From Lophius americanus (Eukaryota > Chordata > Actinopteri > Lophiiformes > Lophiidae): 64,000 bases of DNA. Positions 23,742 through 37,100 of the stretch are shown here, piece after piece. Every line of letters starts with the position of its first letter. Position 1 is the stretch's first letter. The stretch spans positions 4,630,001 to 4,694,000 of the forward strand of contig JBBDHG010000061.1 in NCBI GenBank assembly GCA_037951165.1, given 5' to 3'. The position numbers and the translations under genes are program-made. Under the pieces are notes generated by a model, which did no database searches, had not been told where the DNA came from, and saw only the letters and a program-made list of their open reading frames with translations.

Positions 23742-24089
23742 CAATCATTAGTTAAAGGCAGGACCCAAATTGCGCCAGTTGAAATTTCGACGGGGTTTTC
23801 TTCCAATGAATGTTACAAAAAAAAAGTAGTGTAAGAGATCACCCATAGGGAACACACTAGACTGTCTTTAGGCAGGCACACAAGCCCAGGTTTCTCACCA
23901 ATTCTTTGAGTTCTGAGTTACAGGGATATGTGCACTGTATTTAATATAAATAAATGGTTTAATAGTGTGTGTGAGTCGAGGTGCGTGTGTTCACCGATCA
24001 GCCTCAACATAACAATGAAAGTAGTACAGTAGTACATAAAAAACACACCCTGCTTCTTGTTATAATATGCAATTTTTCTTCTTGTGCGT

Positions 24090-24128
24090 CTATCTATCTA
24101 TATATATCTATAATATATATATATATAA
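24090..24128. repeat. CTAT/TA-rich simple repeat
   Basis: A short CTAT tract passes into TA-rich repeats. Confidence 0.8.
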
Positions 24129-25032
24129 TTAGTTATCTTTTATTAGTTATTCTCAGTCTTTCAGACAAACTTGATTTCTGTCCATTTTATGAACTTACTG
24201 TGACCTATCAACTCTCGTTGAAGCTTAAATAACAGTCTTTACTGTTTAGCCAAAAATATAGGGGAAATGATTAAGTAAAGCTGTGATTATCTGTGTATGT
24301 ACACATCTTGCAAATACCAGTTAATTCATCTTCGTGACTTTACAAGTATTTAAAAATTGTAATAACGAGAGGACAAGATATATGGTAAAAATTTGGATAA
24401 ATATTAGAATTGAAGAATTTAAGAAGTGTGTTAGGGATAACTGGATATCTCTAGGTAATTAAAGAAATCTGTAATTTTGTCTTGTAGATTCTGTTTCTGC
24501 GTTATCATTTCCTTAAATTACATTTTGTCTTCCATAAAATCATAGTTTAAACACTAGGGAATGGTAAATCTATTTGGGTCAAAGTAGGTTATTAATTTAT
24601 AAATGTGTTTTTCTCTTTTCCCTTAATGTCCCATTTAAGACTCTCCATAGCGTAGCCCCGAACTGTAATCATGGATGCTTTTACAAGGTGGCACTGTTGC
24701 TTAGCTACTGGGCTATTCACAAACCCTGAAAGGATGATGGAAAGGCAGGGCTTCTGCCCCCTCCTACCACAAGACATCTGTGAATGCTGCAAGACAAGTA
24801 GTCGTGGTGGATGCAATCTATTGGCTTCTCAGTGCTGCTGCTTAAGTCCCAACCCTGACTGTAGCCTGCACTGCCTGTACCAGTGTATTTCGGTAACTGC
24901 TGCGGCAGAAACTGCTCTCCCTCCCCCTTAAATGGTGTGGGCAGAGTGGGATGGACGACTGCATTGGAAACCTTTTCATGGAAATGGTCTTTGCTGTTGG
25001 TACTGCTGTAGCACCCTTCTGGTGACAACAAC

Positions 25033-25130
25033 ATGCCGTTGAAATGGAAAAGCGGTTCTCCTGTCAGCTGGAAATTCCCAGTGCCAGTTCTTAAGACATC
25101 CAGGTCCTCACCCCTTTCGCCTGCCTACAT
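25033..25130 (+). CDS. klhl13: klhl13 coding exon 1 (start codon)
   Basis: ATG at 25033 and 32 codons plus two bases, reading MPLKWKSGSPVSWKFPVPVL to SPLSPAY, matching the known KLHL13 N-terminus. Donor CCTACAT|GTGAGT. The 5' border is not defined. Confidence 0.93.
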
Positions 25131-28100
25131 GTGAGTAAGAACTAATAAGCATTCGCTCATGTTATATCATTGTAGCAATGTATATGGAGGATGCATTCTT
25201 TTCATCTCAAGTTTTGGGTCGATATATTTTTGTAAATTATTGTGTCTCTATTCTATTTTGTATGCCTCTCTAGTTGTTCAGAATGCAATCAAGTGTTGTA
25301 GTGTGTCAGGAGATTTGCCTTGTCTTGCATACATTTTATGGTTGGCTGGCAGATTGCTTTACTCAAATTTTTTGCCTCTAGTCAGGCAATAGAAAGCCTA
25401 ACATCCCCAACTCTCACCCTCTCCCTGTGGCTATGTTTATTTGGGAACAGGGACTCAGCAGCTTGGGAGGAGCCTGCCTTTGTCAGGATGTCTGGCGTGC
25501 CCTGGTTTAGAAGCTATTGTCATCTGCTACTGTTGAGGAGGGAGGGGGGAAGGGTAGAATGGAAGTGCTTCTCACTGCTTCCCACCAACCTCTCTTTAGC
25601 ACTTTTGTCAAGCTCTGCTGAAATGGTCAAGTGTCATGTTTGACTTTTGAAAACTATCTGACTTTGGCCTGAAGAGATTGAGAATCAAAATCTAAATCAA
25701 CTCAGTTTTCATGTCATGCTAGCATAGCTGATACCGAAACGGCAAATTAGATGGCTAACAAGACTTACTTATTTTTTTCTTTCTGAAAAAAATGGATTTA
25801 TACAGTCTCCAGTTATCATGCAGCTTTACTTAGGAGCTTAAGCTTAAGAGCTTAATTTTGCTAGTTTTACGACATTACAGGAAAAATGCATGCTATGACT
25901 TCTGTTTTTGCCCATTTTCCTTTAAATACACGTGAAACATTTGGTATATTTTTAACCAGAGTTGTGTATCGGAAATAATATCTTGCCTTCAGACATGCAA
26001 ACAATTGCACACCTTGAAGCACATTACCTTTAGGCTATCAGCATTCAAACCCTGAAAGCTGTCCTTCCCAAGCACAGTCTTATCTGTTTGCCTCCTCTGG
26101 GTATGTTGGGAATTAAGAGCCTTGATCAAGGGCACCTTATTGGCTGTGGCAAATGAGGGACAAGTACTATTTTTCACTTCCCCACTTGTAGTTATTTTAG
26201 TGTCAGTGTTGATGATGATGCAAAGGATTTGTTCAAGATTGGTCAAACATACATTTGTTTTCATGAGATAAGTTGCTAATGGTTAAATTTCTATGTAGAT
26301 CTCCATCCTAAATTTTTGTTCGTCAGTTATTTTGATAGTTTGATAAAATTTGATACATTTAAGAAACCTTGTATGTTTGTAATGACACTGTGCTTGTTAA
26401 ATTTAAACAATGTAGAGAAATCGTCATGAGCAAGCCATGTGTTCATTTCTGTTTGGTGTACTCAAATATACTTTATAAAACTAAATAGTAAAATTACAGA
26501 GATCAACCTTTTTCAAAAGTAACATATGGCTTATGGGCTGTTCTTTTTAAGTATCTACCTTTCAGCATTATGATTTACAATTTGGTTAAAGTGACTCCTC
26601 TTCTATATGATATCAATGTGTGCTAGTATTTCTTCCTGTTACAGCAGTAAGTAAGGCCCTCTCAGAGCCTGAATACACATTTTATTTTTTTAACTTGATA
26701 ATGTATTTAAGCAAAAATCAGATCTTCACACTTCCATGTCAACATTCCGTTTAGAGGAATATGAAATGTTAAAGATGAAACAGTATCGAGTGTGCATAAG
26801 TGATGGTGAACAGTGCTTGCTTGTCTTATTCAGATACTGTATGCTCGCCGAGGCGAGTGAAGGTAATCCGGAGGTTCCACCTCACTCTGCCCAATGTGCC
26901 TATGCCCCTACAGACCACGGACTATTTTGAAATGTGTAAATAGTAAAGTGTGGTTTTAGGCAGGCTGATATTGGAGCCCCAATTATAGGTTACTCTGCGG
27001 TCAGGAAGAAATCACTCTTTCTAGCTCCTTTGAGTGGAGCATTTGTACGTATTTTTTTTAGCTCCAGAGCATTATTTAACTTGCTAAGCTGCTGTTGCAC
27101 TCATTGTATATGTTTTCAAGGAAGTAGAATCATGGACAGGAAAGGAATTCCTAGAATATCAGCTGTAAATTTAATGTAAAGAATTCAGAATTGTTTGCAT
27201 TCTGAGCTTGCATGTTTTGAAACCACCCTAATCTTTAAATAGACTAAACTGCCTGCGGTGCACATTTCATGCTAGCAAGCAATGGTTAGGGGTCACTGCC
27301 AGTATGGCCTCTGTAATAAGCTAATTAAAACATAATTGGGTTATCTTGGATTCAACAAAAAGTCCTTGAAATAAATACCATCCCTCATCTCAGTGATTCA
27401 GTTCTAAGCACTTTAATATGTGAGACTGCTGTCCTTAGTAATCACCTCATGGTAAGCCAAGAACCTTAGCTGCAGCATAACATGTCTGATTCCAGGCAGC
27501 GACCTTTACGAGATGCCATACCTCTTACGTGTCTCCCTGTGCTCACTTGTCAAGTTCTTTTAACAAATAAAATTGCTAAAAAAATCAGTCCCTCTAAAAT
27601 GAAGTCACACGTACAAGTTTAAAATGTGTTTATTTTTTCAGTCTCTCATGTCTACAAGTTTGGAAAAATGGATGGCACAAAACTTTTGTCAAGACATGCA
27701 GTCTTAAGGACTCTCTCTAGTGTAGAAAGTGTTCAGACTAGAGGTAAAGCCAGTGTGACGAGATTAAATTCTCTAGAGATTGTACAGCTCTAAAAACAAA
27801 ACAAAAATCCTTTGAATGACTGCGTGACCGATTATTGGAGCTCCCATGCTTCATATCTTTCATGTGGCTGTCAAATCCTCCTGCTGCTGTCGCTGCTGCT
27901 GCTGAACTCCCATTACTACTGCTATGAAACGATTTCCATAATGTCTGAGTTTAAGTGACTATTCTTTATAATACTTAAGACTACCTTAATACTTTTAATT
28001 GATAACTAACGTGGATACATTTATTTCCTCAACTATTTCTATTTTGAAATAATCAGTATGTAGTTGATTTAACAAACACATCAAACATAATCAGAGCTGC

Positions 28101-31100
28101 ATTTTTGTGTTCCGATGAATTTCCTTCTAACATCAAAATTTCTTATGTATAAAACAGTGTAATTACACTCGAGGCTCAAAGGATATATCAAAATTTGATT
28201 TATGTGTTAATTGGACCCAGCTGAGGATGATACACCAGGAGATATGTTAAAACTGCAAAGCTGTTCTTGGCCAATATGTAACTTCAGTGTGATCGCAAAT
28301 TCTCACATAAACATATAGATAACAACCCGTTATTGGAGAATTGGACATTATTTGCATACATATTCAAATGTACAAGATTGGTCTTTTGGGCATGCTGTCA
28401 TAAGCTACTGTTTTGTCTGTTTGTGTCTTTATTTTATGTATGGGCTTCTCCATTTTGATGGAGGGTAGAAAATCATCTTTTGTGTCATGCCAGCTTAACC
28501 AAAGGGCCTACTCTTAAACAAAGGCATTACAAGTGAATGGTAATCTCTCTGAATGCATCTAACCAGATGATACAACATTTTAATAAATGTTAAAGGAGCT
28601 TGTTGAAGAAGAGGGCTTTTAATTTACATTTCTGCCCTTTAGAAAAGCGCTGAAATTCTTGCTGACTTGTGACAAAGTACAACCAGGGATAATTTATTTT
28701 CACTGAAAGAGAAAATACGGTGAGGGAGTGCAGGCACAGGTAGTCTGGCTGGCAGAGCGTCAAGTTGGTTCAATCAGATGAATCTGTCAATTCTCTTTTT
28801 CCACAAATAAACCATTGACCGTTCTGTTGATGTCATCTGCTCAATCCCACTGTCAAGTGCGTCATAAATTAAATATATTATTATTATTATTGAGGAATAT
28901 AACAAATGTTTGATATATCAGATATCTTTGATCAAACTCCCTCATCACATGCATCATGGCAGATTCACAAGGCTCCTCTCTAGATGTCGGAGGACTGTAT
29001 AGCGTAAGAATGAACTGTCCAGAGTCCCCCAAATGAGTTAGACATGTAACATGAATGGTGCAAGGAACAGAATGTCTTGTTTACATCACTATTAGAATAA
29101 GAGCCTGCAAATACGTAGCTTACCATATTAGCTGATAATGTTAATGGTCAGGCAAATATACACTTTGCAGGCGGAGCATAGAACAACCGCGCAGAGTTTA
29201 TCAATCTGTGCCTGGGTATCATGCTGCATATGTAATAGCAATGCATGAAATGGGGCCATGTCATCGGTTTTGACAAGAAATACATTTGCCTTGTAATTGG
29301 TACAGTAGGCGTGTGTATTTTGCCCTTGCATGTTTTGCTTCTTCTCCATACAACTGCTTTGGTGCGTGGCTACAGCTTATGTTACTTAGTAATTGGGACT
29401 TTAAAAGCCCTTCTTGCCGGCGTTGTGGTGCCAAGGGGCCAGATGGCAGCGATTGTGCTCTGTGATAAACTTTTGTACTTAATCGCAAATATTGCTGCTT
29501 TTCTCAAGAGAAAAGGGTGATAACTGTCTTTACTGCTGACTTTATATTTTTATTTTATTTTAATATCTTCATTGCATTATTTAGAATCACTTCTTATACT
29601 GCAAGCTTGCCTCTGTTAAAATAGAAAAGCACTGCCCGTTTACAGGGATACATAAATCGTAGCGTTTTTAGAAAGTTACGCTCAGGGAAGACATTTTAAA
29701 AGTTAAGGTTTTCAGTCCCCCAAAAGGTCACGGTGGTGGAAAGTAAAGGTCAAACATGACAGTGCCTATAAATTATTCCTCTTTCGCAACCCCTCATTTG
29801 TATTGTTATACTGTAATTAGACCTATGTTATAATGGTTGGATATAGAATGAAGATGAAATTTAAATCCTAATTATTTTTATGACAAGAAATCGTCAATCG
29901 CAGAAATAATGGAGTCGAGGTTGACTCCACCATTCTATATTGTAATTTGTTATATGTAACGGAATGTGTACCAGACCAGGACATTCAGAGAAATGCATAT
30001 AACCTTCAGTATTGCTGACCTTATGATCAAAGAAAATCTTTTCTCGATGACGCTCCCGGGATCAGATGGTCACGGAAAGGTGTATTTGTATGTAAAGCTA
30101 TTCCTACGAGTCATGACATCCTGACATTTCTTATTCCCTACTGCTTTGACATATTTCTATAGCTTCTCATTTCATTGAATTAATTTATTATTGTTCTAGT
30201 TGTGGTACATTTGTATGGATTCCCTTCTACATGCTTGGCTTAAAACCCCTTAAGGAGTTCATTGAAACTGTGAATTTAAAACTTAATTTCAAACTCATAA
30301 ATTTCCTTGCTTATGTTAATGTTTGGCCTTAAAGTACTCTTTGATTATAAAGAGTAATTCCCGTTACACAGCTATGGTTATTAGCAAATATTATAATCAT
30401 CCGGGGATCATAGATGGTTTGTCTTGGACTCAGTATAGTCCATAACGAATACTTTGGAAATATAAGTGGGCCTATTAAGTGAAGTATCACAATCAGCCAA
30501 TTCATTGGCTGTATTATACACTAATCTGTGGGCTTATAACCTTATCTCCCAGTTTGTTTTTTATATTATAGTTTTATTGGATTGAAAAAAGGCATCCCAT
30601 CATGAACATTGGTTGAACATGAGTTTTGTAATGTATGATTTCCAGCAGTTTGATTCAAGCTGTCACTACATTTGATTTGCAAGTTTTAAATCCGATATTC
30701 CAATTTTACTTCCAGCGTCAACATTGAGTTTGTAAACATTTAAACTGTGCCTCAGATGCTTATGCCTAAATATTGATTAGGTAATTATAATTTTCATTAA
30801 AATGCATTGAGCAAATTACATTTTCAGACAAAGGATTGTTTCCCTTTTTTACAGGAATATGATGTGTATATAAAAAGAAAATAACGATGAAAAAGATGCT
30901 GGAATATCTCCAGAGAATAAATAATGACAAATGTTCAATACGATGATGAAAATATTCACACTTTCATATTGTAATCTATCCACAAGACCTGTAATCACAT
31001 TTTAAGTGCACCGTATTCCCTTAGATGGAATAATGGTATTGTGAGAGATGAATCTTAAGGGAGCACAATAACCTTCTTTTCTCTGCCCTACTGCCTCTGG

Positions 31101-34100
31101 CTGTATGTGTTGGGTAAAGAGAAATGACAACTACCCTTGAAGTTGAGAGAAAATTTTCTTCTTCTTGTTCAGGTTTTCTTTTGTCATTAATATTTCAATT
31201 TGTTTGAAGGGGGGTGTTTGCATTGCAGGGAAGGTGACGGAACTTGAAAATATGCAGCTCTTGAATCCTAGGATATATGTATAATAAAGTATAATAACCT
31301 TTCCATAATGCCTTTATAGGTTGGGTGTTTTATGCTTGGAGTGAATGAATCCCTTAAAATCGAATTAATAGTGCTAACTAATGTTCCTAAGCTGTGTCCG
31401 CGGTCACATTATAAACATACTCCCAAAACTGAACAATGACACAGGCCATCACAGACACAGGCTGTCGATCGTTTTTTTTTTTTTTTTTTTTATTGTTACA
31501 CTGGGTTTTCATTAAGATAGTTGAAAACATCATGTCAAATTGGCAATTGTGACGGCACACCAATCTGTCTATCCCTGATTTTACCCAAACCCCACAAATA
31601 ATTTCTAAATATTTGTTTCAACTTATCCTTGCCAGTTGGGTTTGGACAGGACCAGACGGGCTTCAACGGGTTATTCAAACTCTATTCAGTAATCAGCCCG
31701 ATAAGAAATACTTTCTTCCGCTGAATGACTTATACGGAACAGCCATAACAATATAAGCTCTGAGAAGTGGAATTTCACCCATTTGTCAGTGGGTGGGACA
31801 TCTTGGACAAAAAGGGAACATTTTGTCCTGAAGCTGATTTGTTGGAATCAGAAAAATGGTTTGGAGTAAGGATGTGAGAAACATTGACAATTACCAAATT
31901 GTCATGGTTAAATGGCTGACTCGGAGCATCTCCAGAGCTGCAGGTCTTGTTGGATGTTACCAGTCTGCAGTGATGACTACCTACCGCAATGGTTTAATGA
32001 AGGCTAACTGTGGAACTGACAACCGTTTCATGGGAGCCAAAGGCCTATTAGTTCAACTGGAGAGCGAATGCAAGCTCATATTGTCCAATGCCACAGACAA
32101 ATTGCTTTAGCACAAATTGCTGTAAAAAGTTAATTCAAGTTCTGTTTGAAAGGTATCAAACAGTGCATCATATAATTGTTTTGGAGGCAAAAAGCGGAAC
32201 TACACAATTTAGGCAGGAAGTTTTAATGCTCTGGCTAATCATTTTTCATCAAAGTAATATACAGTATCTTGCTAGCTATATTGCTAATAAAGACATCAAC
32301 TTTTAGGTACTCATTCTCTCTCTCTCATGCTAATGACAGTGTCATAGCAGACTGCTAACATATTAACATGCACATTTTGAAAATTACTATATCTATTTAT
32401 GAAAAAAATCTAAAATACGTGTTGTGAGGTTATTATACGTAAGCACCTAGGCATTTCCTTCATCGCACTGGGCACACCACCCGCTTAGAAAAATATATAC
32501 AAGTCCAATATAATGGCTATGCAAGTCATGATGCAGCGTCTCCAAATTTGTGGTGGACTGACCTCCGCTTACTGCAAGTAGGACACAGAACCACGCTTCA
32601 AAAAACAAAACATATCCTTTTAATGTTTAATATCTTGTATACAACAATAAGTAAGCAATATATTATTTTAAAATTACATCCACAGGCATTATATTAAATC
32701 CAGTGTATACCCCACTGTTCATTTGCAAATAGGGCTTCAGTTCAATATTGCAGCAGCACTCTTTATTACAGCATTATTGCTGTAATAATAATGGAGGTTC
32801 TGGTCTGACACGGATGTGTTTTTTCGCTATATATTTGGAAATGAATCCTTGGATTCACGTTCATCTTCACCGCAGTAACTAATATTTTTATTTTCTTCAA
32901 TATGGCAAAGTCAATATTTAATATATTTAAGATGTTGGTCCTATTCTTTTGTTGCTGACCTTCCAAATCCCCTGCTGTCCCATTGTCTGTCTTTTCTGCT
33001 CTGAGGCCATTCCTGCATTCCTGAAACAGTATGATCATTAGTCCACTGTAGCTCTAAGCATCTAGCAAAATTTAATCAAAGTTAAATGTCTGCGTAATAC
33101 ATATTTATGCAAACATTAGCCCAAGAGAAATGGGCTGCAATCAATTTTTCATTAGCAATGCACAGGATGTATTTTTTTTTCATTTTCTCCAGCAAACAAG
33201 GTATTGGTCTTCTAAATTCAGAATTTGAAATTAATTAGGTTAAGTTTCAATCAATGCCGTTATAATTATGATGAGACAGCAAAGCTACACTCATTAATCT
33301 TGAAACTCTTGCATTACCATCCTAGGGATGACGGTTGACTTTCAGCTTCACAAACTGTCACCGGTGAAGGGATGATTTAAAGCTTTCCACTGTCTGGACA
33401 GGCAACCATCCTTATTATTCTATCCATCCCCTTCAATCAGCCAACTTCCTCCTCTGCTTCTTAAAAATTCCTTCAACCCCGTCTCTCCTAGTCCTGCTCA
33501 AAATCTATATAGGTGCAAGTAAAGATAGAAATAGGATTTATTGCATAGATTGACAGAAGGAATTAAATGGTTTTGAGAGCAAAATGCTGTATAGTGTAAA
33601 CATAAGAATTTGTTTCTGTCTGAATTAATTTCAGGTCTTACTTTTCCATTGTATTTTTTAAGGCACTGACAGATTCTCCCCAATTTAAGACTTGTGACCA
33701 CACATAGCTCTTAAAAAAGATGAATAGTATTTATTTGGTTTTATTTTGTCTTTTATAGTCGTCCTTATTTTGGTAAAAAGCATCTCAAGCAATGTATTGT
33801 GATCGGTAGCCTCATGCATTTCAAATTAAACCGTGACATTTGTGAGTCATTGAAATCAACATAGTTAGTGTTCAATTTTATTGAAGCCTAATCTTTCTTT
33901 TTATTATCTTATTCATCTTAACTTCCTTCGTTTTTCAATTTGTTTATTTTGTGTTTGGATGGACGTCCATCAGTGTGCAATCAAATTTTTTTTCTGGTTC
34001 ATAAAGCAAAAACCATTGATTGTAATCAAACTTTAAACATGCATCTCCTATCCCATTTTGGTATTTGGTTTTTATTTGCTGAAATAATATGCTATGGTTA

Positions 34101-37100
34101 GTCACCGCAGCATATCACAAAAACTGTATTTATCTTGAAACCTTACATACAAACTGTCTGATAGTGATAAGTTGTTTTTCCACACATTTTAAATTAATGA
34201 AAATGTATAGCTCTTTTCCAACATTCAACTACTGTATTTGAAAAATATTTATGTATAAATGAATTGAAATTAATATCTAGAAAATAATTGTAATGAAAAA
34301 GTATTCAATATGAATCATACATTGCAAACAGATCAATGTTTCTATAACTCTTATACTGAAGTGGAGCCTTTTGTTACATTATGTTGGTTGACATTATGTC
34401 CTGTTCAGACTTCAATGACATTTATTTAGAAATTCACAGTACTATACGGGAAAAGGCCTTCAAAGGTAAGCAGTTTGCTGCTATGACTGTTCTTAGGGCC
34501 AGAAAGATATTTAATCTTTTCCTGACTCTTTTTTTTAAGTAATTTAAAAAAAACAAAAAGGAATTGTATCAAACAGACTTTCATGTGGGATGCTGGGGCT
34601 GTTGTCTTGTTTCTTTCTGGCAGCCACCAACACTCCTTTATAGTTTGGAAAAACCCTGTCTCTCCTCGCTGCCTGTCCGACTTACCACCTGACAGGGTAA
34701 AAGTACCCCTACATTGCCTATGCTGTGTCTCGGTGTGATTGTGTTCACTGTTGAGGCTGTGTCTGTTTCTCAGTGTTCAGGAGTAGTGTTTTCAAATTCT
34801 GCTTGACTCAATCCACCATCTTCTCCTTGTTCCAATCCATCCTCTCTCAATTCGGTTATTAAAATAGTACTATGTTGAGTCTCAAGAATTTGTATGTCTT
34901 AGACCTATATCATGTGTAGCTTAGAGTTGCCTTTCTTTCTTTACCTTGCGGTAGTGGACATCTCCATGTTCCTTATTTTTTCTTTGTTCTTGATGCATCT
35001 TCATGGTTTTTTTTTTACCTGCTCTTCACTTCTTTCACAGCATGCACAATGAATGACAATTATATATCCCCTGACCTTCTTTTATTTTTTATCATCATAC
35101 ACCTCAAATGTCTTCAGCCTAATCTCTACACCCTTGGAAAAAGCTCTTGACCGTTAGCCGGCTAAAGTCTTTGTGTTGTGTAAAGTGCAAAAATGTGAGA
35201 CTGCAGAAATTTAAACGGAGTGTTTGATTAGACTGACTTTGTCGGCTTGGAGGTTGTTGCGAAGTACAACGGCCATAAAGTAAAGTTTCTTTCAGAATAA
35301 AAGAAAATGGACGTTTTCATCTCAAAATTATTAAAAAAGAAATAAAGACTTTTATTTCATTGAAGGGAAAAGGCTTTTTTCCGCCTCCAGGTGACCTCAG
35401 ATTATTATGTTTCCCTGCTTTGTATATAAATAGAATTATTGTTTTCAAACACAATGAAGATTTTTTTTTATCATTTTTCATTCTATGAGTAGAATAGAAG
35501 ATAATAAGTTGACACCCGTATTCGGTCTGTAATATATCCCTGTGCAATGATTTCATTTTAAGATAACTTTTTCATATTGTGAAAATACAAAGGGACCCCT
35601 CCATTCTTTGTTTTGTTAACGAAGCACACTTAAGCTGATGGTTTCTCTTACACATTACTTCACATATCAAAAGTACGAATCTAGAATTTATCGACTCTAA
35701 TATGGAATTTCCAATTAAAACTTTATTTTACCAAGATACAAAGGATTTTATTGCATGTGGGAAGGTAATTTGTACCTTTGGCAGCATCTGTCATCAACTA
35801 CAGGTAGTCGATCCATTTTTAATCTTTATTCAGAGAATATTTATCTTGCACACTTCTCCTTTCTCAGTTTATTCTTTAAGCAATCAAAATATTAGATATA
35901 CATTATCTTTAAGTGATAGACAATTAATGCCCCTTCATTCTAATTGCTAGGTTACATACTGGTTCTTATGTCTCTCTCGGCAGATGAAATTTTATGTTGA
36001 ATACCAGCTGCTCTGCTTTGCTATTTACAATATAATTTAAATAGAAAAGCAGATCATATTAGTCTCACACTGAGAAGCCCACTTTTAATTATTTCATATG
36101 TAATAACTATACAAAATCAGTTTAATGTGAGTCTTGCTAGTGGGGGAGAAAAATCAATATTGAGAAAACTCGTTGATTATATTCCTGAAAAGTCGGGGAT
36201 ATTATGGAATTGTCATACCCGCCGTAGAACCTTTGTTTTAATGCAATAGCTCAAAAGCTATTTCAAGGATAATTTTCAAATTTCATACCTATTTAGATCT
36301 TCATGCGAAGAAGAACTGCAGTGATTTTTAGAAAGGTGCGTTATATTTCCAGCACTAGAGGAGCTTTATCTCCAATGGTTTTCAGCCATAAATTTGCAAA
36401 CCGAATGGACAAGACATTTTATGTCTCCAATTGAGGGCAAATTTGGTGCATATGAATATGCTCGAGGAGCCCTGTCTTGTATACATCGTATTTACCTTTT
36501 TACTAAAAAATACTCTGGAAATATTTTCACATTTAATTTAAAGGTTTCAATCAGCTATCGGGATAGCTTGTTCAACGAAAAGGATTCGGTACTTTCCGGG
36601 GATATACCTTTCCTGTTCCATCAAGATATGATATTATATTGATTCTTTGGACAACAATTATGATATTTGCCGATATCACAAAGTCTGCCACGATACGGGT
36701 TCGGTTCAATTCTAGGGCCTGGGATTGATTTCCGACGATATTATGTACCCATTTAACAAAGTTGGTTGCATTTCACCTTAAAGAAAAATTTATAAAGCAA
36801 TTTTGACATATTTTGACAATTTCATGCTGAAATGTAATAACTAAAAGACCTCGGTTTCACTATAAAAAGACACGTTTTTCTTGTTTAGATACAAATGTTT
36901 TTTTTCTTATCAATTAACATTAAGGACCCCTCATTGCCCTTATATTATGAACATAACTTTCTACATTTATGTTTCATGAGGTTGAATTTACATGATTCTG
37001 GTAGGTGCTGTGCTCAGTGTCTTGGAAGTATTAAACTCTGAATGTTTGCAACGGGTTATACGCAAAAGGCAACGCTAACGTTTGGGGACAGCAGATTATA

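Larger units (their letters stand above)
18553..25032 (+). other. klhl13: klhl13 5' intronic region (between alternative first exons)
   Basis: AT-rich with no supported exon. It holds part of a dispersed repeat (23042-23160), TA-rich microsatellites (23710-23741 and 24090-24128) and a region at 22390-22470 with CCGGCC/CCTGGCCC words typical of decayed hAT-like fish repeats. The untranslated start of the 25-kb exon is not resolved; a weak acceptor CTGCTGTAG ends at about 25011. Confidence 0.45.

Noticed and set aside
24671..24931. 86-codon plus-strand frame upstream of the MPLKWKSG exon
   Set aside because: It is cysteine-rich without a family match and ends before the klhl13 start. At most it is an upstream frame in a long 5' UTR.
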